In this document: piece by piece, positions 23,221 through 31,731 of the stretch
Layout of the letters: the number at the start of each line of letters is the position of its first letter
Numbering within the stretch: position 1 is the stretch's first letter
Assembly (NCBI RefSeq): GCF_002760655.1
Contig: NZ_PDOC01000025.1
Location: 1-64,000 of the forward strand
Direction of reading: 5' to 3'
Origin: Massilia eurypsychrophila
GTDB lineage: Bacteria; Pseudomonadota; Gammaproteobacteria; Burkholderiales; Burkholderiaceae_D
Length of the DNA stretch: 64,000 nucleotides
The notes under the pieces: generated by a model
Databases searched by the model: none
What the model saw: only the letters and a program-made list of their open reading frames with translations
Told to the model about the DNA's origin: nothing
Program-made: the position numbers and the translations under genes

Positions 23221-25659
23221 CTACAGCCCGCCGGCCTGCTTGCCGCCGGCCGCTTCGAGCAGCGCGTCTTCGAAGAAGGACTGCACCGCTTCGCTGAAGG
23301 CGAGCAAGGCATCCTTGTCGCCTTCCTGCTTGTACACCAGCTTGATCATCTCCATGCCCTTGCGCCTGAGTGGCGTGGCGACATTCGGTCCCAGCACCAT
23401 CGGCGACAGGCTGTCGGCCAACTCGCGCGCTTCACGTGGACTGTGGATGATCAGCTCGCGCAGCTTGCCCAGTTCCTGGGCCAGCGACTTCGGGCTGGCA
23501 GCGGCGCCGCGCACGTCGAGGATGGCCGCCTTCATGCCCAGTTCGCCACGGTCCGACTCGTGCGGCCCGGACACCATGCCGATATGACGCAGCCGGTCGT
23601 TGCCTTTCTGGACCGTCTCGCTCAGCGTGCGCGCGGCGCTGTCGTTGCCCTGATTGGACAAGGTTTCGGATAGCAGCTTTTTGCTGTAGAGCGTTTCGAT
23701 GTCGTCCATGCCGTGGATGCTCTCGTGCAGCCTGACGACGTGCTCCTGGATGCGGCGGGCGGCGTCGAAGTCGCCGCGCTCTCCCAGCGTGCTCGACAAG
23801 CGCAGCTGGGCGTTGAGCGTATCGGGATGCTCGGCGCCAAGGCGCACCTTGTGCGAGCGCACCAGCGTTTCCTGGATTGCCAGCACGGCATCGAGGTCGC
23901 CGCGCACGGCGAGGATTTCGGCCAGCGCCTCGCGCGCCTGCACGGTGTAGCGGTGCTCGGCGCCGGCATGGCGCTCGCGCGCGCGCACCACCGATTCCTG
24001 CAGCTGGATGGCCTGGGCCGTTTCGCCGAGCTGGCACAGCAGCAGCGACAGCCGTTCGGTGCTGCGCAGCGTGTCCTCGTGTTCGCTGCCGAGCAGCCGT
24101 TCGCGGCCGAAACGCACCCGCTCGTACAGGAAGCGGCCCCGTTCGGGGTTGCCCGAAGAGATGATGGTGTCGGCCTGGGCGGCAATGCTGGCCAGGGTCA
24201 TCACATGGTCGGGGCCGAACAGCCGGTCGCACGCGTCGACGATTTGCTCGTGCAGCGGCAGCGCCGCCGCGAAGTCGCCCAGCTGGGCCAACGTGGCCGC
24301 CAGGCCGGACATGGCGGCCAGCGTGTCGGGATGGTCGGCGCCGAACAGGCGCTGGCAGTCGTCGGCCAGCTGCTCGTACAGAAATTTTGCTTCGTCGAGC
24401 TTGCCGACCTTGCGCAGCAGGTCGGCCAGGCAGGAACGGCTCAGGCGGGTGTCGGCATGATCTTCGCCGAGCAGGCGCTGGCGCAAGCGCGTGCTTTCTT
24501 CGTAACATTGCTGGGCCTGGCGCTCGCGGTCCTGGCGGCGGTACAGGTCGCCCAGGCGCTTCAGGTCGGCCGCCAACGGCACCGACACGGCGGTGGAAAT
24601 GCCGTCGGCCGACAGCAGGCGGGCGGCGGAGATGCTCGTCAGCAGGCCGACCTCGGCATGCGATTGCCAGGGAAAGTGGCCGTCGGCGACCCAGTCGAGC
24701 AATGTTTCGAAGGTGCGGGTCAGCGAGAAACGGTCGCCTTCGGGATCGGCGCGCACCGACAAGTGCTCGCCGCTGGACATGGCGTTGGTTTGCTGCAGCT
24801 GCACCTCGTCGAGGTAGCTGTCGAGCGAGAGCTGGGCCAGGCCGTACGATTCGCGCAGCAGCTGTTCGAGCGCAGGCTGGTAGCCGGCCAGCCCCTTTTG
24901 CGGGTCGCCGCGGCGCCACTGCAGGCGGCGCGCGCAGTCGGCGCTGTCGATCGAGCACGGCAATGGGTAGACCAGCAGCGGGCGCTGCTCGTCTTCGTGG
25001 CTGCAGCGGTATTCGATGCTGCGGGTGACCACGCCGGCGAGGCCTTCGAGGCTGCGCTGGTTCGGCGTAAACAGCGCCACCAGCTTGCGCGGCAGCAGCG
25101 TGGTGCAGATGCTGACGGCGGCCGAGCGACCACTGCGGGCGTCAACCAGCACGTGGCGGAAGCGGCGCGCCATGTGGTCGGCGAAGCAGCGAAACAGCGC
25201 CGGGCAGGCGGCGAACAGTCCGTCCCAGTCGATGCGGTCGGCGCGCTCGCCGTAGCTGTCGTCGAAGCGGCCGGCGCGCATCAGGTACAGCGGACGGCTG
25301 TGATCGACACGCTCGACGTACGGCTCCCAGTCGACCGCCTCGAGCACCTGCCGGGCCATCTTGACATCGCTCAGCGGGGCGGCGGTGCGCGCCAGCAGCT
25401 CGATGTGGTCGCGGCAGGCCTCGAAATATTCGAGCAGGCCGGGACGCTCGTCATGCTGATCGACGTAGTGGTGCAGGCCAGGCGATTCGGTGTCCCAATC
25501 GATCATGAGCACCGGCACCGTGGCGTTGTTGCGCCCCGCCAGCAGCACTGCCATGTTCGACAGCGCCACACTGCGCGCCGTTCCGCTCTCGAATGAGTAG
25601 AACGTGGTCACTTCGCCGGGAGCGGTTATCGGCGGTAGCGTAATGCGGGTGATTTCCAT
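23221..25659 (-). CDS. ParA/MinD-like P-loop (degenerate) protein with C-terminal tetratricopeptide repeats
   Basis: 812 residues; no firm family name. The N-terminus resembles the KGGVGR-type SIMIBI NTPases: TFYSFESGTARSVALSNMAV (residues 19-38) sits where TFYSYKGGVGRTMALANVA is usual, and MIDWDTESPGLH (52-63) matches the usual VDWDLEAPGLH strand. The P-loop Lys-Gly-Gly is replaced by Glu-Ser-Gly (24-26). Roughly residues 370-680 hold about seven 42-residue kinesin-light-chain-type TPRs, each marked by LxGxxHxDT. The last 120 residues have no recognisable domain. The domain plan recalls the NB-TPR protein FxsT of actinobacterial FxSxx-COOH systems. It starts 10 bp after the TIR gene with AAAGGAGT as ribosome binding site, so the two form an operon. 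Function unknown; a sensor or effector partner of the TIR protein is inferred. Confidence 0.8.
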   Translation of the reverse strand: MEITRITLPPITAPGEVTTFYSFESGTARSVALSNMAVLLAGRNNATVPVLMIDWDTESPGLHHYVDQHDERPGLLEYFEACRDHIELLARTAAPLSDVKMARQVLEAVDWEPYVERVDHSRPLYLMRAGRFDDSYGERADRIDWDGLFAACPALFRCFADHMARRFRHVLVDARSGRSAAVSICTTLLPRKLVALFTPNQRSLEGLAGVVTRSIEYRCSHEDEQRPLLVYPLPCSIDSADCARRLQWRRGDPQKGLAGYQPALEQLLRESYGLAQLSLDSYLDEVQLQQTNAMSSGEHLSVRADPEGDRFSLTRTFETLLDWVADGHFPWQSHAEVGLLTSISAARLLSADGISTAVSVPLAADLKRLGDLYRRQDRERQAQQCYEESTRLRQRLLGEDHADTRLSRSCLADLLRKVGKLDEAKFLYEQLADDCQRLFGADHPDTLAAMSGLAATLAQLGDFAAALPLHEQIVDACDRLFGPDHVMTLASIAAQADTIISSGNPERGRFLYERVRFGRERLLGSEHEDTLRSTERLSLLLCQLGETAQAIQLQESVVRARERHAGAEHRYTVQAREALAEILAVRGDLDAVLAIQETLVRSHKVRLGAEHPDTLNAQLRLSSTLGERGDFDAARRIQEHVVRLHESIHGMDDIETLYSKKLLSETLSNQGNDSAARTLSETVQKGNDRLRHIGMVSGPHESDRGELGMKAAILDVRGAAASPKSLAQELGKLRELIIHSPREARELADSLSPMVLGPNVATPLRRKGMEMIKLVYKQEGDKDALLAFSEAVQSFFEDALLEAAGGKQAGGL

Positions 25660-25669
25660 AAAACTCCTT

Positions 25670-26278
25670 TTATTTTTTTGGGAACGATACTTCCGGCATG
25701 TCGCGCCATTCAGGTGGGACATCGGGAAGCACGAAATGGTTGCAGTCGTGGCTCGCAGGCGTGTACATTTTCTGGTACTGATAGTGCAACACGATGCGCT
25801 TGACGATCTTGTCGATGTCGGGGATGAAGTCGATGTTCGACTTCAGGTCGGCGGTGGCCATGGTGAAGTGCGAAAAGTCCACGTACAGGCTGGAATTGGT
25901 AATTTGCGGCGGCAGCTGGGTCGGGTGGCGCGTCATGATGACCGGGATGATCAGGTGGCTCGGCATGTCGTACCACTGGCTGCGTTCGGCCTCGAGCAGC
26001 TGCATTGCCGCGTACTCGCGCCGGGTGTAGGGATGGGCCTCGTACTTGGGCGTGTAGATCATGATCATGCACACGCTCTCGCACATGGCGCGGGCGATTT
26101 TTCGGTCGAGGTCGTCCCCGCCGCCAAGTTGCTCATGGTCGACGAACAGCTCGTCCTCGTGGTCGAAATACGGTTCCAGGTAGCAGCGCAGCGCATCGGC
26201 CAGCGCGGTTTTGAACCGGACCATCAGTTCGTGGCGGCCATGTGCATAACTGAAGAAACAGCCATAACGGATTGCCAT
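25670..26278 (-). CDS. TIR-domain protein
   Basis: 202 residues. The first strand and AA-loop read CFFSYAHGR (7-15), the BB-loop region is FVDHEQLGGGDDLDRKIARA (45-64), and strand D with the following helix reads MIMIYTPKYEAHPYTRREY (71-89). Glu88 lies where the catalytic Glu of NAD-cleaving TIR domains is found (consensus S/T-x-W/Y-x-x-x-E). The C-terminal 90 residues contain a VDFSHF segment and aromatic residues. It resembles the TIR-like FxsC proteins more than Toll/plant TIRs. GGGGAGGTAG just upstream of ATG 26278 is a strong ribosome binding site. It is the first gene of a two-gene operon with the P-loop/TPR protein. Confidence 0.8.
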   Translation of the reverse strand: MAIRYGCFFSYAHGRHELMVRFKTALADALRCYLEPYFDHEDELFVDHEQLGGGDDLDRKIARAMCESVCMIMIYTPKYEAHPYTRREYAAMQLLEAERSQWYDMPSHLIIPVIMTRHPTQLPPQITNSSLYVDFSHFTMATADLKSNIDFIPDIDKIVKRIVLHYQYQKMYTPASHDCNHFVLPDVPPEWRDMPEVSFPKK

Positions 26279-26473
26279 TTCTACCTCCCCATTTACAAAA
26301 TGCTAACGGCGCGCTCGCATCCAAGACTGTAACAAGCTCGACTTTTGTCACTTTGCGCGAACGCAAAGCCTCCTGCGGCCTCAAGCGCATTGGCAGAGCG
26401 GGCCGGAACGGGCATAATTAAAAATCAAACGGTCGTACTATTTTTCATAAAACACAACAAAGCGGAGACGGCG

Positions 26474-27448
26474 ATGAAAGCGGTGGTGTGCAAAGCGTGG
26501 GGGCTGCCAGACAGTCTGGAAGTGCAGGAGTTGCCCGACCTGGTGGCGGGACTGGGCGAAGTGGTCATCGAGGTCAAGGCGGCCGGCGTCAACTTTCCGG
26601 ACGTACTGATCATCCAGGGCAAGTATCAGGTCAAGCCGGCCCTGCCATTTACGCCGGGCAGCGAATTGTCGGGCGTGGTGCGCGCCGTCGGTGACGGCGT
26701 GGCGAGCGTGAAGGTCGGCGACAAGGTCATCGCGTTCACCGCCCAGGGCGCGTTCGCCCAGCAGGTGGTGGCGCAGGCGGCGGCGGTGATGCCAATGCCG
26801 CCCGGCATGGACTTCGACACCGCCGCCGCCATCACCCTCACCTATGGCACCTCGCACCATGCGGTGGTCGACCGCGCGGGGCTGAAGGCGGGCGAGACGA
26901 TGCTGGTGCTGGGCGCGGCCGGCGGCGTCGGGCTGGCGGCAATCGAGATCGGCAAGGCGCTCGGCGCGCGCGTGATCGCGGCCGCCTCGAGCGACGAGAA
27001 GCTGGCGGTGTGCCGCGCGCACGGCGCCGACGACACGATCAATTACACGACGGCCGACTTGCGCGAAGCGATCAAGGCGGCGACCGGCGGCAAGGGGCCG
27101 GACGTGATTTACGACCCGGTCGGCGGCGCCTATTCGGAGGCGGCGTTTCGCTCGATCGGCTGGCGCGGGCGCTACCTGGTAGTCGGCTTCGCCAATGGCG
27201 AGATCCCGAAGTTGCCGTGGAATCTGATGCTGCTGAAAGGCGCCTCGGTGGTTGGCGTTTTCTGGGGCGAGTTCGCCAAGCGCGAACCGAAAGCGAACAT
27301 GGGCGCGATGCGCCAGCTGCTGGGCTGGCTGGCAGAAGGCAAGATCAAGCCGCGCATTTCGGGCCGCTACGCGCTGGCGGACACGGCGACGGCGCTGAAC
27401 GACATGGCGGCGCGCAAGGTCACGGGCAAAGTCGTCATCGTGCCGTAG
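26474..27448 (+). CDS. NADPH:quinone oxidoreductase family zinc-independent alcohol dehydrogenase
   Basis: 324 residues. Medium-chain dehydrogenase/reductase fold: GroES-like N-terminus with AAGVNFPDVLIIQGKYQ, and a Rossmann domain with GAAGGVGLAAIEIGKALGA (about residues 147-165). Catalytic zinc ligands are absent, as in the QOR branch, which reduces quinones or enoyl compounds with NADPH. ATG 26474 follows a GGAGA site. It diverges from the TIR operon across 195 bp and is probably unrelated to it. Confidence 0.92.
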   Translation: MKAVVCKAWGLPDSLEVQELPDLVAGLGEVVIEVKAAGVNFPDVLIIQGKYQVKPALPFTPGSELSGVVRAVGDGVASVKVGDKVIAFTAQGAFAQQVVAQAAAVMPMPPGMDFDTAAAITLTYGTSHHAVVDRAGLKAGETMLVLGAAGGVGLAAIEIGKALGARVIAAASSDEKLAVCRAHGADDTINYTTADLREAIKAATGGKGPDVIYDPVGGAYSEAAFRSIGWRGRYLVVGFANGEIPKLPWNLMLLKGASVVGVFWGEFAKREPKANMGAMRQLLGWLAEGKIKPRISGRYALADTATALNDMAARKVTGKVVIVP

Positions 27449-27485
27449 CCAAGACGCGAACCGCAATTCCGCCAAGCGAAAAATT

Positions 27486-27551
27486 GGGGTCAGACCCGTT
27501 TTTTCGACGGGCCGCACCGACTTTTAATGTACAAAAACCGGGTCTGACCCC
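27486..27551. repeat. 66-bp module with inverted GGGGTCAGACCCG ends (copy 1)
   Basis: GGGGTCAGACCCG (27486-27498) and its exact complement CGGGTCTGACCCC (27539-27551) bound a 66-bp segment; the pairing extends into T/A runs inside. An identical-length module follows at 27623-27688 with a different interior. Both lie between the convergent ends of the quinone oxidoreductase and the DinG-like helicase. Confidence 0.85.
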
Positions 27552-27622
27552 GGTTTTAGAAGTCGCCGATTTTTTGCGTCCTTGGCAGTTCGACGGCCTG
27601 CTTTTTGTCGATCAAATAAATT

Positions 27623-27688
27623 GGGGTCAGACCCGTTTGTTTGATGGCCGATTCAGGAACGACGTCGCGAAAAAACGGGTCTGACCCC
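27623..27688. repeat. 66-bp module with inverted GGGGTCAGACCCG ends (copy 2)
   Basis: GGGGTCAGACCCG (27623-27635) and CGGGTCTGACCCC (27676-27688) again bound exactly 66 bp. The ends equal those of copy 1 while the 40-bp interior differs, so the spacing appears to be conserved rather than the sequence. The last unit ends 33 bp from the helicase stop codon. Confidence 0.85.
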
Positions 27689-27721
27689 GATTTTTTGGCA
27701 TGCATTGGATCGTCGGCGAAG

Positions 27722-29746
27722 TCAGGGCGCCGCGGGCTTGAAGAAGTCGATGACGTCGGATTGCAGGCGCGTGCGTTTGAATGGCGGCAGGCTTTGCCAG
27801 ACGCGCTTGCCGTACGATTTGGAAATGAGGCGCGGGTCGCAAATCATCAGCACGCCGCGGTCGGTCTCGTCACGGATCAGGCGCCCGGCCCCCTGCTTGA
27901 GGTTGATGATTGCCTCGGGCAAGGTGTGGTGCATGAAGCCGTTCATGCCCTGCTTTTCCATCACGTCGATGCGCGCGGCCAATACCGGATCATCCGGCGG
28001 CGCGAACGGCAATTTGTCGATGATGACCAGCGACAGCGCGTCGCCGCGCACGTCAACGCCTTCCCAGAAACTCTGGCTGCCGACCAGCACCGCGTTGCCG
28101 GCGCTGCGGAACGAGTCGAGCAATTCAGTGCGGCCGCGCTCGCCCTGGACGAACAGCGGGTACTCGAGGCCGCGGTCGGCAAAATCCTTGCGCAGGCGCT
28201 CGGCGACGTGCTTGACGGCGCGGTTGGTGGTGCACAGGAAGAAGGTGCGCCCGCCGGCCGCCTCGATCACCGGCAAGGCGCAGTCGACCACCGCGTCGGT
28301 GTAGCCGACCGCGTTCGGGTCGGGCAGTCCGCTCGGCACGTACAGCAAGCCTTGCTGCTCGTAATCGAACGGACTCGGCCAAGTCTGCGCCGGCTCGCCC
28401 GTCAGGCCCATCTGGTTGGAAAAGTGCTTGAAGTCGTTCTTTACCGCCAATGTGGCGGAGGTGAAAATCCAGCTGCGCGGCGTGCCTTCGCGCTGGTTGT
28501 TGAAAATCGGCGCGATCGACAGCGGCGTCTTGTGCAGCTGCAGCGAGGACGAGAACGCCTCCACCCACAGCACCGCCTCGTCGCCCTCGACCATCTTGCC
28601 CTTGCCGTCGGCTTTCCAGCCGTCCAGCGACTGCGCCAGTTCCACCGCGCGCACGCGCACCTGCTCGATCGTCTCGGCGCGCGCGGCCTGCTCTTCGAGC
28701 ACGCCGATCATCGCCGCCAGGTGCTCCTTGACGGTGGCCAGCGCCGGGAAGAAGTCGGAGGACGGCGTGATTTGCGCCAGCGACATGCGCATGATGTCTT
28801 GCGGGAACGTCAGGCGCAGGTCGCGCGCGGCTTTCTCGACCACGGTGACAACCTTGGCCCAGTCGGCGCCGCCGCGCGCGTGCGCCAGGCCTTCGGCTAA
28901 TACGTCGCGGCACAGCTCGAGAATCTGCGACGTCGACACCGTCTGGCCGAAGAACAACGTGGCGGTGTCGGGCAGCTGGTGCGCTTCGTCGAAGATGATG
29001 GTGTTGGCCGACGGTAGCAGCTCGGCCACGCCGGTGTCTTTCAGCGCCACGTCGGCGAAGAACAGGTGATGGTTGACGACGACGACGTCGGCCTGCTGCG
29101 CTTCACGGCGCGCCTTCATGACGAAGCAGTCCTGGTAATACTGGCACTCGGCGCCCATGCAGGTGTCGCGGGTCGACGTCACCAGGTTCCAGATCGAGGC
29201 GTTTTCCGGCACCTTGGCCAGCTCGGCCTTGTCGCCGGAGGTGGTCATCTTGATGAAACGCGAGATTTCGCGCAGGTGGCCGATGTCGTCGCGCGAGGTC
29301 ATGCGGCCATTCTGCATCGTGCGCTCGAGGTGGTAATGGCAGACGTAGTTGGAGCGGCCCTTGAGCAACGCCACCGAGACGGGCGCGCGCAAGGCGGCGC
29401 GCACGGTCGGGATGTCGCGCAGGAACAACTGGTCCTGCAAGTTCTTGGTGCCGGTCGAGACGATCGTCTTGCCGCCCCACAGCAGCGCCGGCACCAGGTA
29501 GGCGAAGGTCTTGCCGGTGCCGGTGCCGGCTTCGGCGATCAGGGTCTTCTGGTCGAATATGGCTTGCGCGATCGCCTTGGCCATCTCGGTTTGCGAGCGG
29601 CGCGGGCTGAAACTGCCGACGGCAGGCGCGAGCGGGCCGCCTGCACTGAACAGGCGGTCGATGTCGGCGTCGTATTTGCCGGCCGGCGCAGCGCCGTGGT
29701 CGGCGGCGTCGGGGCTCTCGCCTGGCGCCTGGATGGAGTCGGTCAA
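27722..29746 (-). CDS. DinG/YoaA-type ATP-dependent DNA helicase with Fe-S cluster
   Basis: 674 residues, XPD-like superfamily 2 helicase. Walker A is AEAGTGTGKT, the DEAH box is IIFDEAHQLPD, and between them lie the cluster cysteines (YVCHYHLE, then DTCMGAECQYYQDC). The C-terminal helicase half has VLVGSQSFWEGVDVRGDAL and the arginine-finger region QGAGRLIRDETDRG. YoaA/DinG unwind DNA with 5'-3' polarity and act on replication or repair intermediates. The only start upstream of the conserved region is TTG at 29746. Which of the two subfamilies it belongs to cannot be settled here. Confidence 0.9.
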   Translation of the reverse strand: MTDSIQAPGESPDAADHGAAPAGKYDADIDRLFSAGGPLAPAVGSFSPRRSQTEMAKAIAQAIFDQKTLIAEAGTGTGKTFAYLVPALLWGGKTIVSTGTKNLQDQLFLRDIPTVRAALRAPVSVALLKGRSNYVCHYHLERTMQNGRMTSRDDIGHLREISRFIKMTTSGDKAELAKVPENASIWNLVTSTRDTCMGAECQYYQDCFVMKARREAQQADVVVVNHHLFFADVALKDTGVAELLPSANTIIFDEAHQLPDTATLFFGQTVSTSQILELCRDVLAEGLAHARGGADWAKVVTVVEKAARDLRLTFPQDIMRMSLAQITPSSDFFPALATVKEHLAAMIGVLEEQAARAETIEQVRVRAVELAQSLDGWKADGKGKMVEGDEAVLWVEAFSSSLQLHKTPLSIAPIFNNQREGTPRSWIFTSATLAVKNDFKHFSNQMGLTGEPAQTWPSPFDYEQQGLLYVPSGLPDPNAVGYTDAVVDCALPVIEAAGGRTFFLCTTNRAVKHVAERLRKDFADRGLEYPLFVQGERGRTELLDSFRSAGNAVLVGSQSFWEGVDVRGDALSLVIIDKLPFAPPDDPVLAARIDVMEKQGMNGFMHHTLPEAIINLKQGAGRLIRDETDRGVLMICDPRLISKSYGKRVWQSLPPFKRTRLQSDVIDFFKPAAP

Positions 29747-29774
29747 AATGGCATTTCAGTGAAGCGAAGACGGA

Positions 29775-29975
29775 TCAGGCCGGAACATCCGGCACCAATT
29801 GCATTTTCAACAGGGTGATGTGGTCTTTCAACTGCAGCTTGCGCTTCTTGAGGCGGCGCAGCTGCAACTGGTCGTGATGGCCGTCCAGGATCAGCATATC
29901 TATGACCGCGTCGAGGTCGCGATGTTCCACGTCGAGTTCGATCAGCCGCCGCTGGATTTCTTGGACATCCGTCAT
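29775..29975 (-). CDS. YdcH family (DUF465) small coiled-coil protein
   Basis: 66 residues. The helical hairpin with IQRRLIELDVEHRDLDAVID and QLQLRRLKKRKLQLKDHI is typical of DUF465/YdcH. Function is not known for the family. ATG at 29975 gives a normal family length. It lies 28 bp upstream of the helicase on the same strand, so it may be cotranscribed with it. Confidence 0.85.
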   Translation of the reverse strand: MTDVQEIQRRLIELDVEHRDLDAVIDMLILDGHHDQLQLRRLKKRKLQLKDHITLLKMQLVPDVPA

Positions 29976-30169
29976 TTTTTGCTGTTCCCAACAGAATATT
30001 ACAAAAACTTTGAAATGGCGCCCCTCGAACCGCATACAATCTGGAGCGATTGTGTCGCGACGCTAACTAGTAACTGCTTGCAACATTTGCCGTAAACAGT
30101 GCATAGTTTAATCTACCGAGACGTTGCCGCCAACATAGATTAGGACCAGGGGCCCGAAAGCCCACGTTT

Positions 30170-30976
30170 ATGAAACCATACAAGCTCGAAGCCGGGACCG
30201 CCCAGCACATCGGTAACCGTCCACAACAGAACGATCGCAGCGCCATTTTCGCCGGCGCCCGCGCCCCAGGCTACGTAATGGCTGTACTGGCCGACGGCAT
30301 CGCCGGCGGCGCCACCGCCTCCGAACAGGTGCTGCACACCGCCAAGCAGCTGTTCGACGAATTCAAGCCGGGCGACAATCCCGGCATCGAGCGGCTGGCC
30401 ACGCTGCTGCGCGACATCGTCCACGAGACCCACCTGGTCATCAAGATGAACGGCGTTGCTACCGAAACCGAACCGCAATGCACCTTTGCCGGGCTGATCA
30501 TCACCCCCGGCGGCCAGGCGGTATGGGCCCACGTCGGTGATTCGCGCGTCTACCGTTTCCAGCAGGGCGAATGCAAGGCGCGCACCAGCGACGCCAGCTA
30601 TATCGACCACCTGATGGGCACCGAAAAGCTGCCGGCCGAGTCGGCCCGCAACCACCGCCACTCGAAACTGCTGGTCAATGTGCTCGGCAACAGCCGCAAG
30701 GAACCGTTCGTTTCGATCGGCAGCCAGGAAGAGCTCGGCATCGGCGACGCATTCCTGCTGTGTTCGGATGGCTTGTGGCACTTCTTCACCGACGCCGAAC
30801 TGGGCGCCGTGCTGAGCAAGAGCGCGCCGCGGCAGGCGTCCGAGCTGCTGATCGACAAGGCCACCGAGCGCGCCCAGGGCAAGGGCGGCAATTGCACCAT
30901 GGCGATCATCAAGCTGGTCAAGCCGCCCAAGGATGTGCCGAACTACACGGTGCAGAAGATGGGGCGCGCGGTTTAA
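30170..30976 (+). CDS. PP2C-family serine/threonine phosphatase
   Basis: 268 residues covering one PP2C domain. Motifs seen are RPQQNDRSAIF (metal-binding Asp), VLADGIAGGA in place of the usual DGMGG, WAHVGDSRVYRF, and LLCSDGLWHFF. The last metal motif, usually DNxT, reads GNCTMAIIKL, with Gly where Asp is expected. The family dephosphorylates Ser/Thr proteins with Mn or Mg. No kinase gene is adjacent. It is monocistronic, convergent with the lipoprotein gene. Confidence 0.9.
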   Translation: MKPYKLEAGTAQHIGNRPQQNDRSAIFAGARAPGYVMAVLADGIAGGATASEQVLHTAKQLFDEFKPGDNPGIERLATLLRDIVHETHLVIKMNGVATETEPQCTFAGLIITPGGQAVWAHVGDSRVYRFQQGECKARTSDASYIDHLMGTEKLPAESARNHRHSKLLVNVLGNSRKEPFVSIGSQEELGIGDAFLLCSDGLWHFFTDAELGAVLSKSAPRQASELLIDKATERAQGKGGNCTMAIIKLVKPPKDVPNYTVQKMGRAV

Positions 30977-31075
30977 GCCGGGCCGGCCACGCGGCGACAA
31001 ACAAGCCTCTCCTCGCCAAAGCAGGGAGTCGGGTCCGCCAATGGCGGGCACGACGGCTTTTAAACGATCGCGGAC

Positions 31076-31708
31076 TTACTTTTTTGCCGCCGCTTCGGCT
31101 GCCCGCGCTTTCTTGCGCTCTTCCACCTTGCGCTGCCGCTCTTCCGATTCGCGCTTGCGCTTTTCGTAGGCGGCGACACTGTCGGCGCGCTTGGCCGCGT
31201 CGGCCTGGTCCTGCGCTGCGCGCTTCTTCGCTTTGCCGGCCCGCTCGGCGGCGGCATCGCGTGTCGGCTTGCGCGCGGCCGGCGCCGTTTCTTCGCGCGG
31301 CGGCGGCGGCGGTTCGGCCGCACGCTTGGCCTCGTCGGCCTTGAATTCTGCCTCGCTCCTGGCCAGCTCGCGGTCGCGCTCATCGACGGTGGCCTGGCGC
31401 TTGTAGCGCGATGCCTCGACTTCGATCACGCGCAACCCCGCCAGCGCCAGGCGGCGCTTCTCGCGCGCCGTGTCGAGGCAGCGGTTGACCAGGAACTTGG
31501 TATAGCAGACCTGCTCGCTGGCGGCGAACTCGGCTTCGGCGGCGGCGCGCTGCTGCGCCGCCTGGGCCAGCTTGCGGTCGGCGTCGGCCACCGACTGCGA
31601 CGGCGGCGCGCTCGGCGCCACGTCCGGCGCCTTCACGGCGGCGCAGCCGGCCAGCGCCGCCAGCAGCAGCGCGGCAGCGACGGCGCGCGAGGAAAAATAC
31701 TTCGTCAT
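31076..31708 (-). CDS. Hypothetical Lys/Arg/Ala-rich lipoprotein
   Basis: 210 residues. The signal peptide ends at LLLAALAGC (Cys about residue 22). The mature part is almost wholly charged helix with long Ala/Glu/Lys/Arg stretches, a short Pro run before EETAPAARKP, and two cysteines (VCYTKFLVNRCLD) likely to form a disulfide. It may be a periplasmic or outer-membrane coiled-coil protein. ATG at 31708 is chosen because the signal peptide starts there. It is 23 bp downstream of zapE on the same strand. No function recognised. Confidence 0.75.
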   Translation of the reverse strand: MTKYFSSRAVAAALLLAALAGCAAVKAPDVAPSAPPSQSVADADRKLAQAAQQRAAAEAEFAASEQVCYTKFLVNRCLDTAREKRRLALAGLRVIEVEASRYKRQATVDERDRELARSEAEFKADEAKRAAEPPPPPREETAPAARKPTRDAAAERAGKAKKRAAQDQADAAKRADSVAAYEKRKRESEERQRKVEERKKARAAEAAAKK

Positions 31709-31731
31709 GGTGGTTGGATCCTTTGTCGGCA

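Noticed and set aside
27449..27721. GGGGTCAGACCC repeats considered as a CRISPR array
   Set aside because: Units are 13 bp, alternate in orientation and the interval is not regular over more than two modules; no cas genes.
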